The notes beneath the pieces were generated by a model that did not search any database, was not told where the DNA came from, and saw nothing but the letters and a program-made list of their open reading frames with translations. This document shows positions 48,202 through 55,992 of a stretch of DNA of 64,000 bases, in pieces (within the stretch, counting starts at the first letter, position 1; each line of letters begins with the position of its first letter). The DNA comes from Fibrobacter sp. UBA4297 (GTDB lineage Bacteria; Fibrobacterota; Fibrobacteria; Fibrobacterales; Fibrobacteraceae). The DNA lies in the NCBI RefSeq assembly GCF_002394865.1, contig NZ_DGUZ01000009.1:1-64000 (forward strand), in the 5' to 3' direction. The position numbers and the translations under genes are program-made.

Positions 48202-50901
48202 TTACCCTTTCTTTCGGTCTTGCCAGACGCTTTGGTTGAACAGCTGGCCTTCGGAGAGTCCGTACTTTTCTTCGACGCCTGCTTTTGAAATGGCGGTGTC
48301 GATGTCGAGCTTGCCGCGGATGGCTTGCGTATAAATGTCGATCTTGCGGCGGACGGATTCGGGCTCTTCATCCAAGAGTTCCAAACGGTAGCTGCTCACG
48401 TTTTGTGCGATGAGCCTTGGCAAAAGCTTGAGGGCGGATTGCGGCTTGCCGACAAAGAGCGTGTTGCGGCATTCGGCATCGGATTGCAAGAAGTGACGTT
48501 CGCCCTTGTGGTCCAAAATTTCGACTTTGTGCTGTGTGCAAATCTTTTTGCATTCGGGGAAGCGACGACCAGTCGTGAGGGCACGTGCGAAGGCGCAGTA
48601 TTCCGAGTGGAATGCGGGCATGTATTGGTGCAGTGCGAGTTCGAGCTTGCTTCCGTCGATGTTCTTGAGTAAGTCAAAAAGCTGGGTGCTGTTGAGGTCC
48701 CACGACGGGTGCAATTTTTCAAGTCCTTGTGCCAAAAGCCAATCGTAGCTTGCGCTGTTGGTGGCGTTCAGGCTGTAGTCGCCGACCATCGGAATTCCGG
48801 AATCCTTGAGGAGCGCGAGCGAACCGAGGTTACGCACCAATGCAAATTCCGGCATGAGCGTGAGAATTTGTTTGATGTAATGGTTCTCGCCGGGTTTGTG
48901 GATGCGGAGCGTGGCGATGCCTGCTTCGAATCCGAGCTTGTGGATGCGTTCGAGCGGTTCGTCGTATTTCACACCCCAGTCAAAATCCATGACGACTTTG
49001 TCGATGTCGAGACCTTGCAATGCGTCGATTTGTTCGGGACGGCGAACGAGAACAGTGATGTTCATGCGGCGGGGCTTTTCTGCCGGATTCGTCTTTTCCG
49101 CTGGATTTGTCATTCCCGCGGAAGCGGGAATCTCCTTCACCGAAACATTCTGCAAAAATTCTCGACCCGCGTTTGCTGAAGGTGCAAGTTCTTTCCACTG
49201 CAATCGTTTTTCGTCCAAGGCTTGTACTGCTTCTTGGCGGAGCGTACGCAAAACTTTGCCGGGGAGGAATGCGTTTGGCGGGAGCTTGATTTCTAGCTTG
49301 TCGAGAACGTAGGCCGTAGCAGAAAGTGCCGAAAGTTCCTTCTTTGCGATGGTCTGGAGTGCGTCGGATGCGACTTCGTTGCGGGCTGCTTCGAGGATGG
49401 CACCGTTGACGGTGACCGCGCGCGTCTCGTTTGCGGTGCGTGTTTCCGAAATCGTGAGCTTGAGCGGTTCGCCGATTTTGCCTTTGAGCGTCATGCACAC
49501 GGGAATGTGCTTGGCGAAACTTTTGTCGGTAAAAGTCTTGTGGAGTTCTTTTTCGAGAGCGGGGGAGTCATTGCGGTATGCCTTCATGCCGTAGCTGACT
49601 TTGCGCAAGTTGAATTCTCGACCGAATTCCAGACGAACTTGCGACTTCCCGGCGCGATTGGCGAATGTCGCTTTGTACAGTCGGCTTCCCGTTTGGCGCG
49701 GCTCCGGCTCTGCCCTATATTCCTCAAATAAAATCCCGTCGCCCGGCAACAATGTGCACGGAACAGGCTTGTCTTCAAGTTCCACAATCACGCCGCCGCG
49801 TTCCACCTGAACGACGGTTCCGATAAATTCACCATGATGGTTTGAGAACGATCCGTCGACGAGTTCCTGGTGGTTTACGCCATCGAGCCAGCCTGTATTG
49901 AGCCCGCGGGAGAAAAGCACTTCGAGCGGCTCCAAGTCCTGCGCTGTAAGGCCTAAATCAGTCGCATCGTTTTGATGGATTGCTTCGTCGCCTTCGGCTT
50001 CTCGCAATGACGTACAAGGCGAAGGCCGCGACAGGCTGCTTGCAGACTGGCATGGCTGAGCCGCAGAGTCATGCTCGGAGTGCAATGACGTATTATTTTC
50101 ACTTAATGTTTCTAATGCCTTGCGGTAGGCGTGCGAAACGGCGGCCACATATTCTGGGCTTTTCAAACGCCCTTCGACCTTGAGCGATTCCACGCCGATT
50201 TCCCTAAGTTCTTCCAATTTTGGGAGGGCGCACAAGTCGCGGGTGCTGAACAAGTAACGCGCTTTCGGATCCTTCCATTCCTTGCCATCGACGAAAATGC
50301 GGTAGGGGAGGCGGCAGCTTTGAGCGCACTGTCCGCGGTTTGCGCTGCGCCCGCCAAAGTTTTCGCTGGTGAGGCACTGGCCCGAGTACGAGACGCAAAG
50401 CGCCCCGTGGATGAAAACTTCCAGTTCCAGGTCGGTGAGGCTCTTGATTTGTGCAATCTGCTTAGCCGAAAGTTCGCGTGCCAAAACTGCTCTTGAAAAT
50501 CCGATGTCCTTGACCAGGTTCACGGCTTCGGAACTTGCGAGCGTCATTTGTGTACTCGCATGGATTTCCTGTTCTGGGCAAATCGCCTTGATGAGCCTTG
50601 CAAGCCCGATGTCCTGAATGATGAACGCGTCCGGCTTGAGCGCAATCAAACGTTCCAAAAATTCCGGCAATTCCTGAATCTCGCGCTCGAAGATGAGGAT
50701 GTTCATCGCGAGGTACGTCTTGACGCCGCGAAGCCTTGCGTAGCGGATCATTTCTTCGACATCTTCAAATGAAAAATCTTCGGTTCGACCGCGTGCGTTC
50801 CAGTGGGGCACACCATAGTAAACTGCGTCCGCCCCGTTGTTGATGGCAGATTCCAGCATGTCGCGCGTACCGACAGGCAAAAGAAGCTCAGGATTGTTCA
50901 T
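48202..50901 (-). CDS. Peptidase-U32 family protein, RlhA-like, with two repeat-derived insertions
   Basis: Related to RlhA (YcaL/U32), which hydroxylates 23S rRNA C2501, and to U32 collagenases. N-terminal LLLPVGTRDMLESAINNGADAVYYGV, SRAVLARELSAKQI, the Cys cluster CVSYSGQCLTSENFGGRSANRGQCAQSC and VESLKVEGRLKSPEYVA are present; a DUF3656-like C-terminal half follows. 899 residues. Two insertions look foreign: residues about 271-312 (SLHSEHDSAAQPC ... EGDEAIHQND) and about 588-608 (IPASAGMTNPAEK), both encoded by intergenic-type repeats in frame. A TATTTT box lies 7 nt before the ATG at 50901. Function is from homology. Confidence 0.82.
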   Translation of the reverse strand: MNNPELLLPVGTRDMLESAINNGADAVYYGVPHWNARGRTEDFSFEDVEEMIRYARLRGVKTYLAMNILIFEREIQELPEFLERLIALKPDAFIIQDIGLARLIKAICPEQEIHASTQMTLASSEAVNLVKDIGFSRAVLARELSAKQIAQIKSLTDLELEVFIHGALCVSYSGQCLTSENFGGRSANRGQCAQSCRLPYRIFVDGKEWKDPKARYLFSTRDLCALPKLEELREIGVESLKVEGRLKSPEYVAAVSHAYRKALETLSENNTSLHSEHDSAAQPCQSASSLSRPSPCTSLREAEGDEAIHQNDATDLGLTAQDLEPLEVLFSRGLNTGWLDGVNHQELVDGSFSNHHGEFIGTVVQVERGGVIVELEDKPVPCTLLPGDGILFEEYRAEPEPRQTGSRLYKATFANRAGKSQVRLEFGREFNLRKVSYGMKAYRNDSPALEKELHKTFTDKSFAKHIPVCMTLKGKIGEPLKLTISETRTANETRAVTVNGAILEAARNEVASDALQTIAKKELSALSATAYVLDKLEIKLPPNAFLPGKVLRTLRQEAVQALDEKRLQWKELAPSANAGREFLQNVSVKEIPASAGMTNPAEKTNPAEKPRRMNITVLVRRPEQIDALQGLDIDKVVMDFDWGVKYDEPLERIHKLGFEAGIATLRIHKPGENHYIKQILTLMPEFALVRNLGSLALLKDSGIPMVGDYSLNATNSASYDWLLAQGLEKLHPSWDLNSTQLFDLLKNIDGSKLELALHQYMPAFHSEYCAFARALTTGRRFPECKKICTQHKVEILDHKGERHFLQSDAECRNTLFVGKPQSALKLLPRLIAQNVSSYRLELLDEEPESVRRKIDIYTQAIRGKLDIDTAISKAGVEEKYGLSEGQLFNQSVWQDRKKG
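49108..49137. repeat. REP-like palindrome inside the U32 gene
   Basis: GTCATTCCCGC ... GCGGGAATCTCC, the canonical element. On the coding strand it is translated EIPASAGMT. Confidence 0.9.
49965..50092. repeat. G-type stem-loop and flanking dispersed repeat inside the U32 gene
   Basis: Contains AAGGCGAAGGCCGCGACAG, stem AGGCTG CTTG CAGACT, CATGGCTGAGCCG (copy 4 of the G element) and the words TCGCAATGACG ... GCAATGACG that bracket it. All translated in frame on the minus strand without a stop. Confidence 0.85.
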
Positions 50902-50967
50902 ACCTGCAAAAATAGAATTTATTGAATGACTTTAAAAAAGTCTGAAGAATAACTTTAGAAAAGTACG

Positions 50968-51064
50968 TCATGCGGGCGGGGCCCCAGCTCGGAGTTGCGA
51001 AGGCCGCACGGGCCCCTCCCTGCACCCTCCCCATCCTTGGCCGACGCTTTTATTCTCTCGACGA
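50968..51064 (-). repeat. Composite dispersed element, copy 2 (inverted)
   Basis: Reverse complement has TCGTCGAGAGAATAAAAGCG at one end and GAGCTGGGGCCCCGCCCGC at the other, matching 42360-42504 but with a different 50-bp middle (GC-rich, no G-type hairpin). Opposite orientation to copy 1, 8.5 kb away. Confidence 0.85.
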
Positions 51065-51120
51065 AATTATATGCGTTACAATTGTTTTTTTGTCACGCTG
51101 TTTTCATTAGGAAATGTTAA

Positions 51121-51468
51121 TTAAATGTCTTCTAGCTTGTAGCCGAATTGCACAATGGCGCCGGTATTGGCTTCGCGGAAAATGCGCAAGTGGGCAAGCC
51201 CATCGAGGATGGCGTTGTCGAGCGTGTCCTGATTTTGCTCCGCATCGTTCCCAAGTTCAATAGTAGGTATGTCCTGCGAGCCTTTGTAACCCTCGTGGAT
51301 GACTTTTACGTAAGTGTATTCCGGATCCATTTCAAGGATGGCTTCGTGGATATGCTTGTCGTTATAGCCCGTATCGCTTTCGAATGATTGCTCTGAACGG
51401 CTACGGATCGTAAGAGAACCGCAATAGCCTTCCTGTTTAAATTTCAACCATTTTTGTCCGACTGTCAT
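51121..51468 (-). CDS. Small hypothetical protein
   Basis: A 115-residue, soluble, acidic protein (MTVGQKWLKFKQEGYCGSLT ... YKLEDI). No family recognised. GGGGGAAT precedes the ATG at 51468. It diverges from the small lipoprotein gene at 51501 with a compact shared promoter space. Confidence 0.6.
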   Translation of the reverse strand: MTVGQKWLKFKQEGYCGSLTIRSRSEQSFESDTGYNDKHIHEAILEMDPEYTYVKVIHEGYKGSQDIPTIELGNDAEQNQDTLDNAILDGLAHLRIFREANTGAIVQFGYKLEDI

Positions 51469-51500
51469 AATTCCCCCAAAAAATAATCTAATTTTGCGAT

Positions 51501-51719
51501 ATGTTCAAGAAATCCCTTATTTTGTCGTCTTTAGTTTGCATTTCAATGTTTGGTTTCTCGGGCTGCTCCAACCAGGAGGCTGAGTACAAAATTGCAACTC
51601 TTACCGAAGAAAACGCCCGTCTAGCACGTCAAGTCCTTGTTCTCAAGGCTACTTTGGATTCATTGAACGCCCACAACAAGGCTGTGGAGCACTCGCTCAA
51701 GTCTCTGGACATGAAATAA
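51501..51719 (+). CDS. Small Lpp-like lipoprotein
   Basis: A 72-residue lipoprotein: signal MFKKSLILSSLVCISMFGFSGC, lipobox Cys22, then a short heptad-patterned helix (IATLTEENARLARQVLVLKATLDSL) that would form a coiled coil, like the murein lipoprotein Lpp. Likely in the outer membrane. TAATTT at 51489-51494 ends 6 nt before the ATG (leaderless). Confidence 0.75.
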   Translation: MFKKSLILSSLVCISMFGFSGCSNQEAEYKIATLTEENARLARQVLVLKATLDSLNAHNKAVEHSLKSLDMK

Positions 51720-51810
51720 GAGAAACTTTGGACGCATGCGCCCGAAAAAACATACAATTTTCTCTCATTTTATTACAATAAACCGATTTTCTGCACGAAA
51801 AATTTGTTAA

Positions 51811-52011
51811 ATTTGCGCTCGTGACTGGCCCCGGTTTGTCGCCACGGCGAAAACCATTTTTGCTTCCCACGTGAAGCCTTGCGACCGTCAAGTCTCCAAG
51901 GAGGCGCTAGTAAGATGGTCTTTAATTAACCCACACATTCCAGTCACCCCGCCTGCAGGTTATTTTCCAGCCTGCTCGTGTGGTTCAACCCTTACTTTAT
52001 GAGGTGCCCAG
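51811..52011 (+). ncRNA. Structured leader RNA (candidate regulatory 5' UTR)
   Basis: A TAAATTTGCG box at 51808-51817 starts it; about 190 nt precede the ATG at 52012. Strong pairings: GTGACTGG (51821-51828) with CCAGTCAC (51940-51947), eight perfect bp; an inner GGTTTGTCGC/GCGAAAACC hairpin with CACG apex; GCTTC/GAAGC; CTTG/CAAG; GCAGG/CCTGC. CCACAC (51931-51936) with GTGTGG (51978-51983) crosses the first pairing, giving a pseudoknot. No ORF. I do not recognise a known riboswitch. Confidence 0.55.
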
Positions 52012-52635
52012 ATGGAAATAATCGCTCTCGCACTTTCACTCCTCGCAGTGATTCTGTGCATTGTTATCCTTGTTAAGGTTAATAAGCTTCTCACGATGCT
52101 TCGTACCCCGATTTTCAAGAAGCTCACCCCGGACATGAACTTGAAGCCGTCCGCCCGTCGCCCGATCAGCGCACAGGAAATGGCTCAGCGTGGTGGCAAC
52201 AACAAGGAAAATCGCCAGAACAAGGAACGTCCGAACAATAACAATAAGGACAACCGCAATCAGCAGCAGGCTCAGGCTCATGCCCCTGCAACGCGTGATC
52301 GCAATGAACAGCAACAGCGTCCGGAACGTGGCCCGCGCCGCGAACGCCGCCCGGAACGCCCGCATCGTGAAGCTAACGCTGAAGCTCCTGTTGCAGAACA
52401 GGCCGCTCCGGTTGCACCGGCTGCTGAAGCTCCGGTCGCCGAAGCTCGTCGCCCGCTCGCTCCGCGCATTCCGGTTGAAACTCCGGCCGCTCCGGCTGTC
52501 GATGCTGCCCCGGTCGCTCCGGTTGCTGAAGCCCCGGCAGAAGCTGCTACAGAAACCACTTTTGATCCGTCCAAGGTTCGCTATGGCCGCCGCAACGTGA
52601 TCAAGAAGGCTCCGGAACTCTCCGAAGAAGCTTAA
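52012..52635 (+). CDS. Membrane-anchored disordered Arg/Asn/Gln/Pro-rich protein
   Basis: A 207-residue protein: one N-terminal membrane helix (about 3-24), a short conserved-looking part (LTMLRTPIFKKLTPDMNLKP) and then roughly 145 residues of low complexity. It comprises an Asn/Gln/Lys block, an Arg/Glu/Pro block (RPERGPRRERRPERPHRE) and an Ala/Pro/Val block, ending FDPSKVRYGRRNVIKKAPEL. Such basic disordered tails may bind RNA or nucleic acid. Codons are highly biased (abundant protein). GAGGTG precedes the ATG, and a strong terminator follows. Confidence 0.75.
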   Translation: MEIIALALSLLAVILCIVILVKVNKLLTMLRTPIFKKLTPDMNLKPSARRPISAQEMAQRGGNNKENRQNKERPNNNNKDNRNQQQAQAHAPATRDRNEQQQRPERGPRRERRPERPHREANAEAPVAEQAAPVAPAAEAPVAEARRPLAPRIPVETPAAPAVDAAPVAPVAEAPAEAATETTFDPSKVRYGRRNVIKKAPELSEEA

Positions 52636-52651
52636 TTCTCACGAGAATTTG

Positions 52652-52690
52652 CAAAAAATCCCAGTCCAACCGGACTGGGATTTTTTTTGT
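52652..52690 (+). terminator. Terminator after the disordered protein gene
   Basis: AAAAAATCCCAGTCC / GGACTGGGATTTTTTTT with AACC loop. Confidence 0.95.
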
Positions 52691-52895
52691 ATAAAAGAAA
52701 ACCACCAGCTAGGTGCTTTTTATCCATTTGTAATCTCTTGAATTATGGTTAAAACGCTTTTGAGCATAAATGCTCTTTTCTCAAGAAAAAATAAAGTGTT
52801 GTGTCATAATTGTCGCTTGGACTAATGAAAAATATTTCATATGTCATAATTTGACGGTCTGTGAATCTATATTGTAAGAGAAAAAATAGGAGCAA
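52691..52895. other. AT-rich gene-free spacer
   Basis: No gene seen. Two TGTCATAAT words (52803, 52843) and the TATATTG box at 52868-52874 suggest promoter sequence for the small ORF at 52896. Confidence 0.4.
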
Positions 52896-53080
52896 ATGAT
52901 GACGGAAAAAATATTGTTCACGATTAGCTTGAATAGAAAATCTTTGTTAATAGGACCATTGTTAAAAATGGACCTGATTGCAGCTTGAATTTTATCGATG
53001 TGTCTAATGTTATGAATATGAGAGGAATTGATTACTCAATTTTGAAAATAAACGTTGTACCAGTTTGTATTGGTTTGTAA
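52896..53080 (+). pseudogene. Short ORF pair: possible remnant of a DVSNV-repeat gene
   Basis: ATG 52896 has an excellent AGGAG at 52887-52891 but the frame stops after 30 codons (52988). In another frame the sequence continues to the TAA at 53078-53080 as FIDVSNVMNMRGIDYS, resembling the DVSNVT-M-MF repeats of BspA-like (DUF285) surface proteins. A frameshifted relic is the likely reading; a genuine 30-residue peptide cannot be excluded. Confidence 0.35.
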
Positions 53081-53090
53081 AGGAATTGTT

Positions 53091-53840
53091 ATGCAGACAA
53101 TTTTTCACCAAATAGAAAATATCCTCTCCTCGTCTAATCCCATTGCAGAAATTGAATCGCGTAAGGACGAATTTTTTGACTTTATCGATTGTTACATGGT
53201 CGGTTGCGAACATAAGAATTTCCATTGCGAAGGCGATGTTTGGGAACATACGAAACTCGTGATTCAGAATGTCGTAGCCGAAGAACACGATTGGATTGAC
53301 GTGTTGGCTGTGTTGCTTCACGATGTGGGGAAGAAAAATGCACTAGAACGCAACAATGGCAAGAATATGCACGGGCATGAGATTGATGGGGCGAACATTG
53401 CTTTTGGCTGGCTTGCGAAAATGAGTTTTGACCGCGAAATTCGTGAACAGGTTCTTTGGCTCATTCGAAATCACATGAAGGCATTGGATTTAAAAGTGAT
53501 GCGTTCTAAGTACGATATTTGGCAGTTGGTCAAACATCCGTTGTTTTGGCGGTTGCAACGCCTAGCTTGTGCCGATTGCAAAGCGACTTTGGATGCTGAA
53601 GGCCATCCGCGTGATGACTTTGAAGAAATCTTGAATCGCCCTATTGTTGCAGAGTGTCTTGAAAATGAAATGCCTGTCGCCATTGTCGAAGCGGATGATT
53701 TTGCTTCGCAAAAGTGGGATGATATTCGCGTGGAAAATGCTCTCGTTTTTTGCCATAAAATGCAAATCAATGGGGGCGTCCTCTCCAAAGAAAGTTTAAT
53801 TCGTGCCGCCATCAAATCTATAGGAGGTAAAAATGGTTGA
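53091..53840 (+). CDS. HD-domain phosphohydrolase
   Basis: A 249-residue metal-dependent hydrolase of the HD superfamily, closest in look to the HD region of CCA-adding/tRNA nucleotidyltransferases. The HD motif appears as DVWEHTKLVI, VLLHDVGKKNAL and MHGHEIDGANIAFGWL at about 50-110. The remaining C-terminal part is helical (IWQLVKHPLFWRLQRLACADCKA). The start is ATG 53091 with AAAGGA; the longer ORF to 53055 lacks support. It overlaps the next gene by 8 nt, so the two are a cotranslated pair. Substrate (nucleotide or RNA end) unknown. Confidence 0.75.
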   Translation: MQTIFHQIENILSSSNPIAEIESRKDEFFDFIDCYMVGCEHKNFHCEGDVWEHTKLVIQNVVAEEHDWIDVLAVLLHDVGKKNALERNNGKNMHGHEIDGANIAFGWLAKMSFDREIREQVLWLIRNHMKALDLKVMRSKYDIWQLVKHPLFWRLQRLACADCKATLDAEGHPRDDFEEILNRPIVAECLENEMPVAIVEADDFASQKWDDIRVENALVFCHKMQINGGVLSKESLIRAAIKSIGGKNG

Positions 53841-54486
53841 TAACTTCAAGATTATCCGTTCGATGCTCAAATTCGAGAATCCTGGCGACTGTTATTACGT
53901 ACAACTGCTCCGCAGACAAAGTGACGACCCGAAAATTGGAGGTGTTCCTGATCCGGCGTATCACGGAAATATGCATAGTCGCTCTATCAAGGACTACTTT
54001 ATTTCGTCGTTAGCGCATTTTGACGATGTCGAAAAGGAAATCAAGACGATTTGCGAAGTGTTCAATGTGCGGGCTTACATTCGCTTGAACAAGCGGACGT
54101 TCAAGGATATTTCGATGGTCATTTTCAAGCACATTACCGAAGACATTTGCTCCGGTGAAACGTTTGCTTCGCCGCTTCATTTGGTGGCGCGAGCCGCGGG
54201 TCGTGCAAATGGTGCGGGTAAATCGAAAACTTGGATTGTCGATATTGATGCTGAATTCGTCCCGTATAAGCAGGCAGTTCGTGAAATGATTGAAAAGTGT
54301 GAACCTTTTCAGTCGGCAAATGATATTGTAGAAATCCAGACGAAAAACGGGTTTCACTTGATTGCGAAGCCGTTCAATACATCAAGAATGGATGAACTTT
54401 GGCAATCATTTTGCTCGGAAAATAACATCAATTTGCCGCGTTTTGACATCCATAAGGATAACCCGACGATTCTGTATGTGAAATAG
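53833..54486 (+). CDS. AEP-primase-like (PrimPol fold) protein, small
   Basis: A 217-residue protein with the three landmarks of archaeo-eukaryotic primases: hhhDhD as WIVDIDAE at about 134-141, an s-x-H motif as NGFHLIAKPF near 174-183, and a C-terminal Asp in RFDIHKDNPTILY near 201-213. Upstream, VRAYIRLNKRTF matches the 'yxxLNxR' strand of the fold. Other possibilities (RNA ligase-like or unknown) remain. The start ATG 53833 overlaps the HD gene by 8 nt with GGAGG at 53822-53826. Assignment rests on motifs only. Confidence 0.5.
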   Translation: MVDNFKIIRSMLKFENPGDCYYVQLLRRQSDDPKIGGVPDPAYHGNMHSRSIKDYFISSLAHFDDVEKEIKTICEVFNVRAYIRLNKRTFKDISMVIFKHITEDICSGETFASPLHLVARAAGRANGAGKSKTWIVDIDAEFVPYKQAVREMIEKCEPFQSANDIVEIQTKNGFHLIAKPFNTSRMDELWQSFCSENNINLPRFDIHKDNPTILYVK

Positions 54487-54536
54487 TCGTCATTTGTGTA
54501 AAAACAGCCAAAAAAACAGACAGAAAAACAGCCCCT

Positions 54537-54573
54537 CAAAAAACACCCCCGGTACAGTTTAAATGTGCCGGGG
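54537..54573 (-). terminator. Terminator of the SPFH gene
   Basis: CCCCGGTACA / TGTGCCGGGG (one T-G pair), then GTG and seven T in minus-strand reading. Confidence 0.8.
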
Positions 54574-54578
54574 TAATA

Positions 54579-54634
54579 TTCTTCGCGGCGAAGCCGCCTG
54601 TCTTAAACTATTGACTAATAACCAATAACTATCT
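54579..54634. repeat. GC hairpin plus B-type arm
   Basis: CGCGGC GAA GCCGCC TGTCTT followed by CTATTGA CTAATAA CCAATAA CTAT. The hairpin is the same core as in D-type repeats, here joined to a B-type arm: arms and core are combinable modules. Confidence 0.8.
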
Positions 54635-54636
54635 GC

Positions 54637-55956
54637 TTACTTCGACAGTTTCTCAGTAAGTCCCATGAGCATGTTCAAGCCTACAGCGTCCATGGCAGTG
54701 CTTGCGCCGCCCTTGGAGTCGCCGGTCATCATGATTTCCGGGACGAGCGGATGTGCAGACTTGGCGAGAGCTTCAGCGACACCGACCTTGGTCTTGTAAT
54801 CCCATTCGGCGCGTTCTTGCGGTGTCAAACCGGCGCTGACGAGAGCTCTGTTGGCGGCTGCTTCAGCTTCTTTTTCGGCCTTGATTTTCTTAGCGACTTC
54901 GAGTGCTCTCAAAGCTTCGAGACGGGCGACTTCTTGTTCCTTCTGAGCCTGGAGAACGGCCACGTCGCGTTCCTTTTCGGCCTGCGTCACAGCCTTGATC
55001 TTTTCCACTTCCTGGTCGGCCTTGGCCTGGGCGATGCGAGCCTTACCTTCGGCTTCGGCGGTGATGGCGGCCTGCTTTGCGGTTTCAGCGGCGGTGGCGT
55101 TAGAGACGCGCTTCATTTCGCGGTCCTTCACGATGTCGAGCTGCTGTTGAGCTTTCTGATCGAGGCGAACGTTCTGGATTTCGAACTGCACCACTCTGAT
55201 GCCGTAAAGACGGAGTGCCGAGGGTTTTGTCAAGATGCGGTTGCCGTTCTTGTCGAGTTTCAGCTTTGTGACCTTGTATTCTTGCGTTTCGGCTTTCTTG
55301 ATGATTTTGCCTTCGGAATCGTATTCGTCTTCGCCGGCCTTTTCGGTAAGCACTTCGATTGTGGTGAGGTATTCGCCTTCGGTGAGCTGGTCTTCGGCGA
55401 TTCTTCTGAATTCGGCAATCTTTGTCACCTTGGCTTCTTCAGCAGTGAAAAGCGGTGCGGTCTTTCTAACAGCCGAGAGCACGGAGTTACGGACAAGGTC
55501 ATGCTTGAGCTTCTTGTCGGAGCGCTGTTCGCGGTGGATTTTCACGAGGTCTTCGCAGTCCGTCGGGAGCTGGTATTTGAGGTAGCCGCTGATTTCGGCG
55601 TTTGCGTTTCGGGACAAGGTAACGGAGATATCATCTTCGTCATCGTCGCCGCCTTCCCAGCCTTCGCCTTTTACCTTATCGGTAGAGGAGTTGAAGTAGA
55701 AGTCCTTGGTTCTGTCGTAAGAGTAGATGCTTGCAAATCCCTTGAAGTAAAAACCGGCGTGGTCGATGCAGGAGAGGGTACCAAACGGAGACTGCTTCAC
55801 AAGAAGCTGCGTTGCACTATTGTAACCGATATTGCACTTGAGCAAAATAAGAGCGATAACAACGATGACCGCGACAATGATTGCTTTTGTGTAATTCTTT
55901 TTGGGAAGCTGTATTTTGGGTTGCACTTTGGGCTGTAATTTGGATTCTGTTTCCAT
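54637..55956 (-). CDS. SPFH/Band-7 (flotillin-like) membrane protein
   Basis: A 439-residue membrane scaffold protein. One helix (about 25-41) is followed by an SPFH domain (about 50-280) and a long Ala/Glu/Lys coiled coil (AAETAKQAAITAEAEGKARIAQAKADQEVEKI) at about 300-385. The C-terminal part resembles flotillin/HflK. The start is ATG 55956 (GAAGGA upstream); an ORF extension to 55983 adds only a basic leader. An acidic insertion GEGWEGGDDDEDD near 105 and a variable segment near 210 are unusual. It probably organises membrane domains. Confidence 0.8.
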   Translation of the reverse strand: METESKLQPKVQPKIQLPKKNYTKAIIVAVIVVIALILLKCNIGYNSATQLLVKQSPFGTLSCIDHAGFYFKGFASIYSYDRTKDFYFNSSTDKVKGEGWEGGDDDEDDISVTLSRNANAEISGYLKYQLPTDCEDLVKIHREQRSDKKLKHDLVRNSVLSAVRKTAPLFTAEEAKVTKIAEFRRIAEDQLTEGEYLTTIEVLTEKAGEDEYDSEGKIIKKAETQEYKVTKLKLDKNGNRILTKPSALRLYGIRVVQFEIQNVRLDQKAQQQLDIVKDREMKRVSNATAAETAKQAAITAEAEGKARIAQAKADQEVEKIKAVTQAEKERDVAVLQAQKEQEVARLEALRALEVAKKIKAEKEAEAAANRALVSAGLTPQERAEWDYKTKVGVAEALAKSAHPLVPEIMMTGDSKGGASTAMDAVGLNMLMGLTEKLSK

Positions 55957-55992
55957 TGTTTTTTCCTTCTTTAGTTTATGCAATAAATATAG

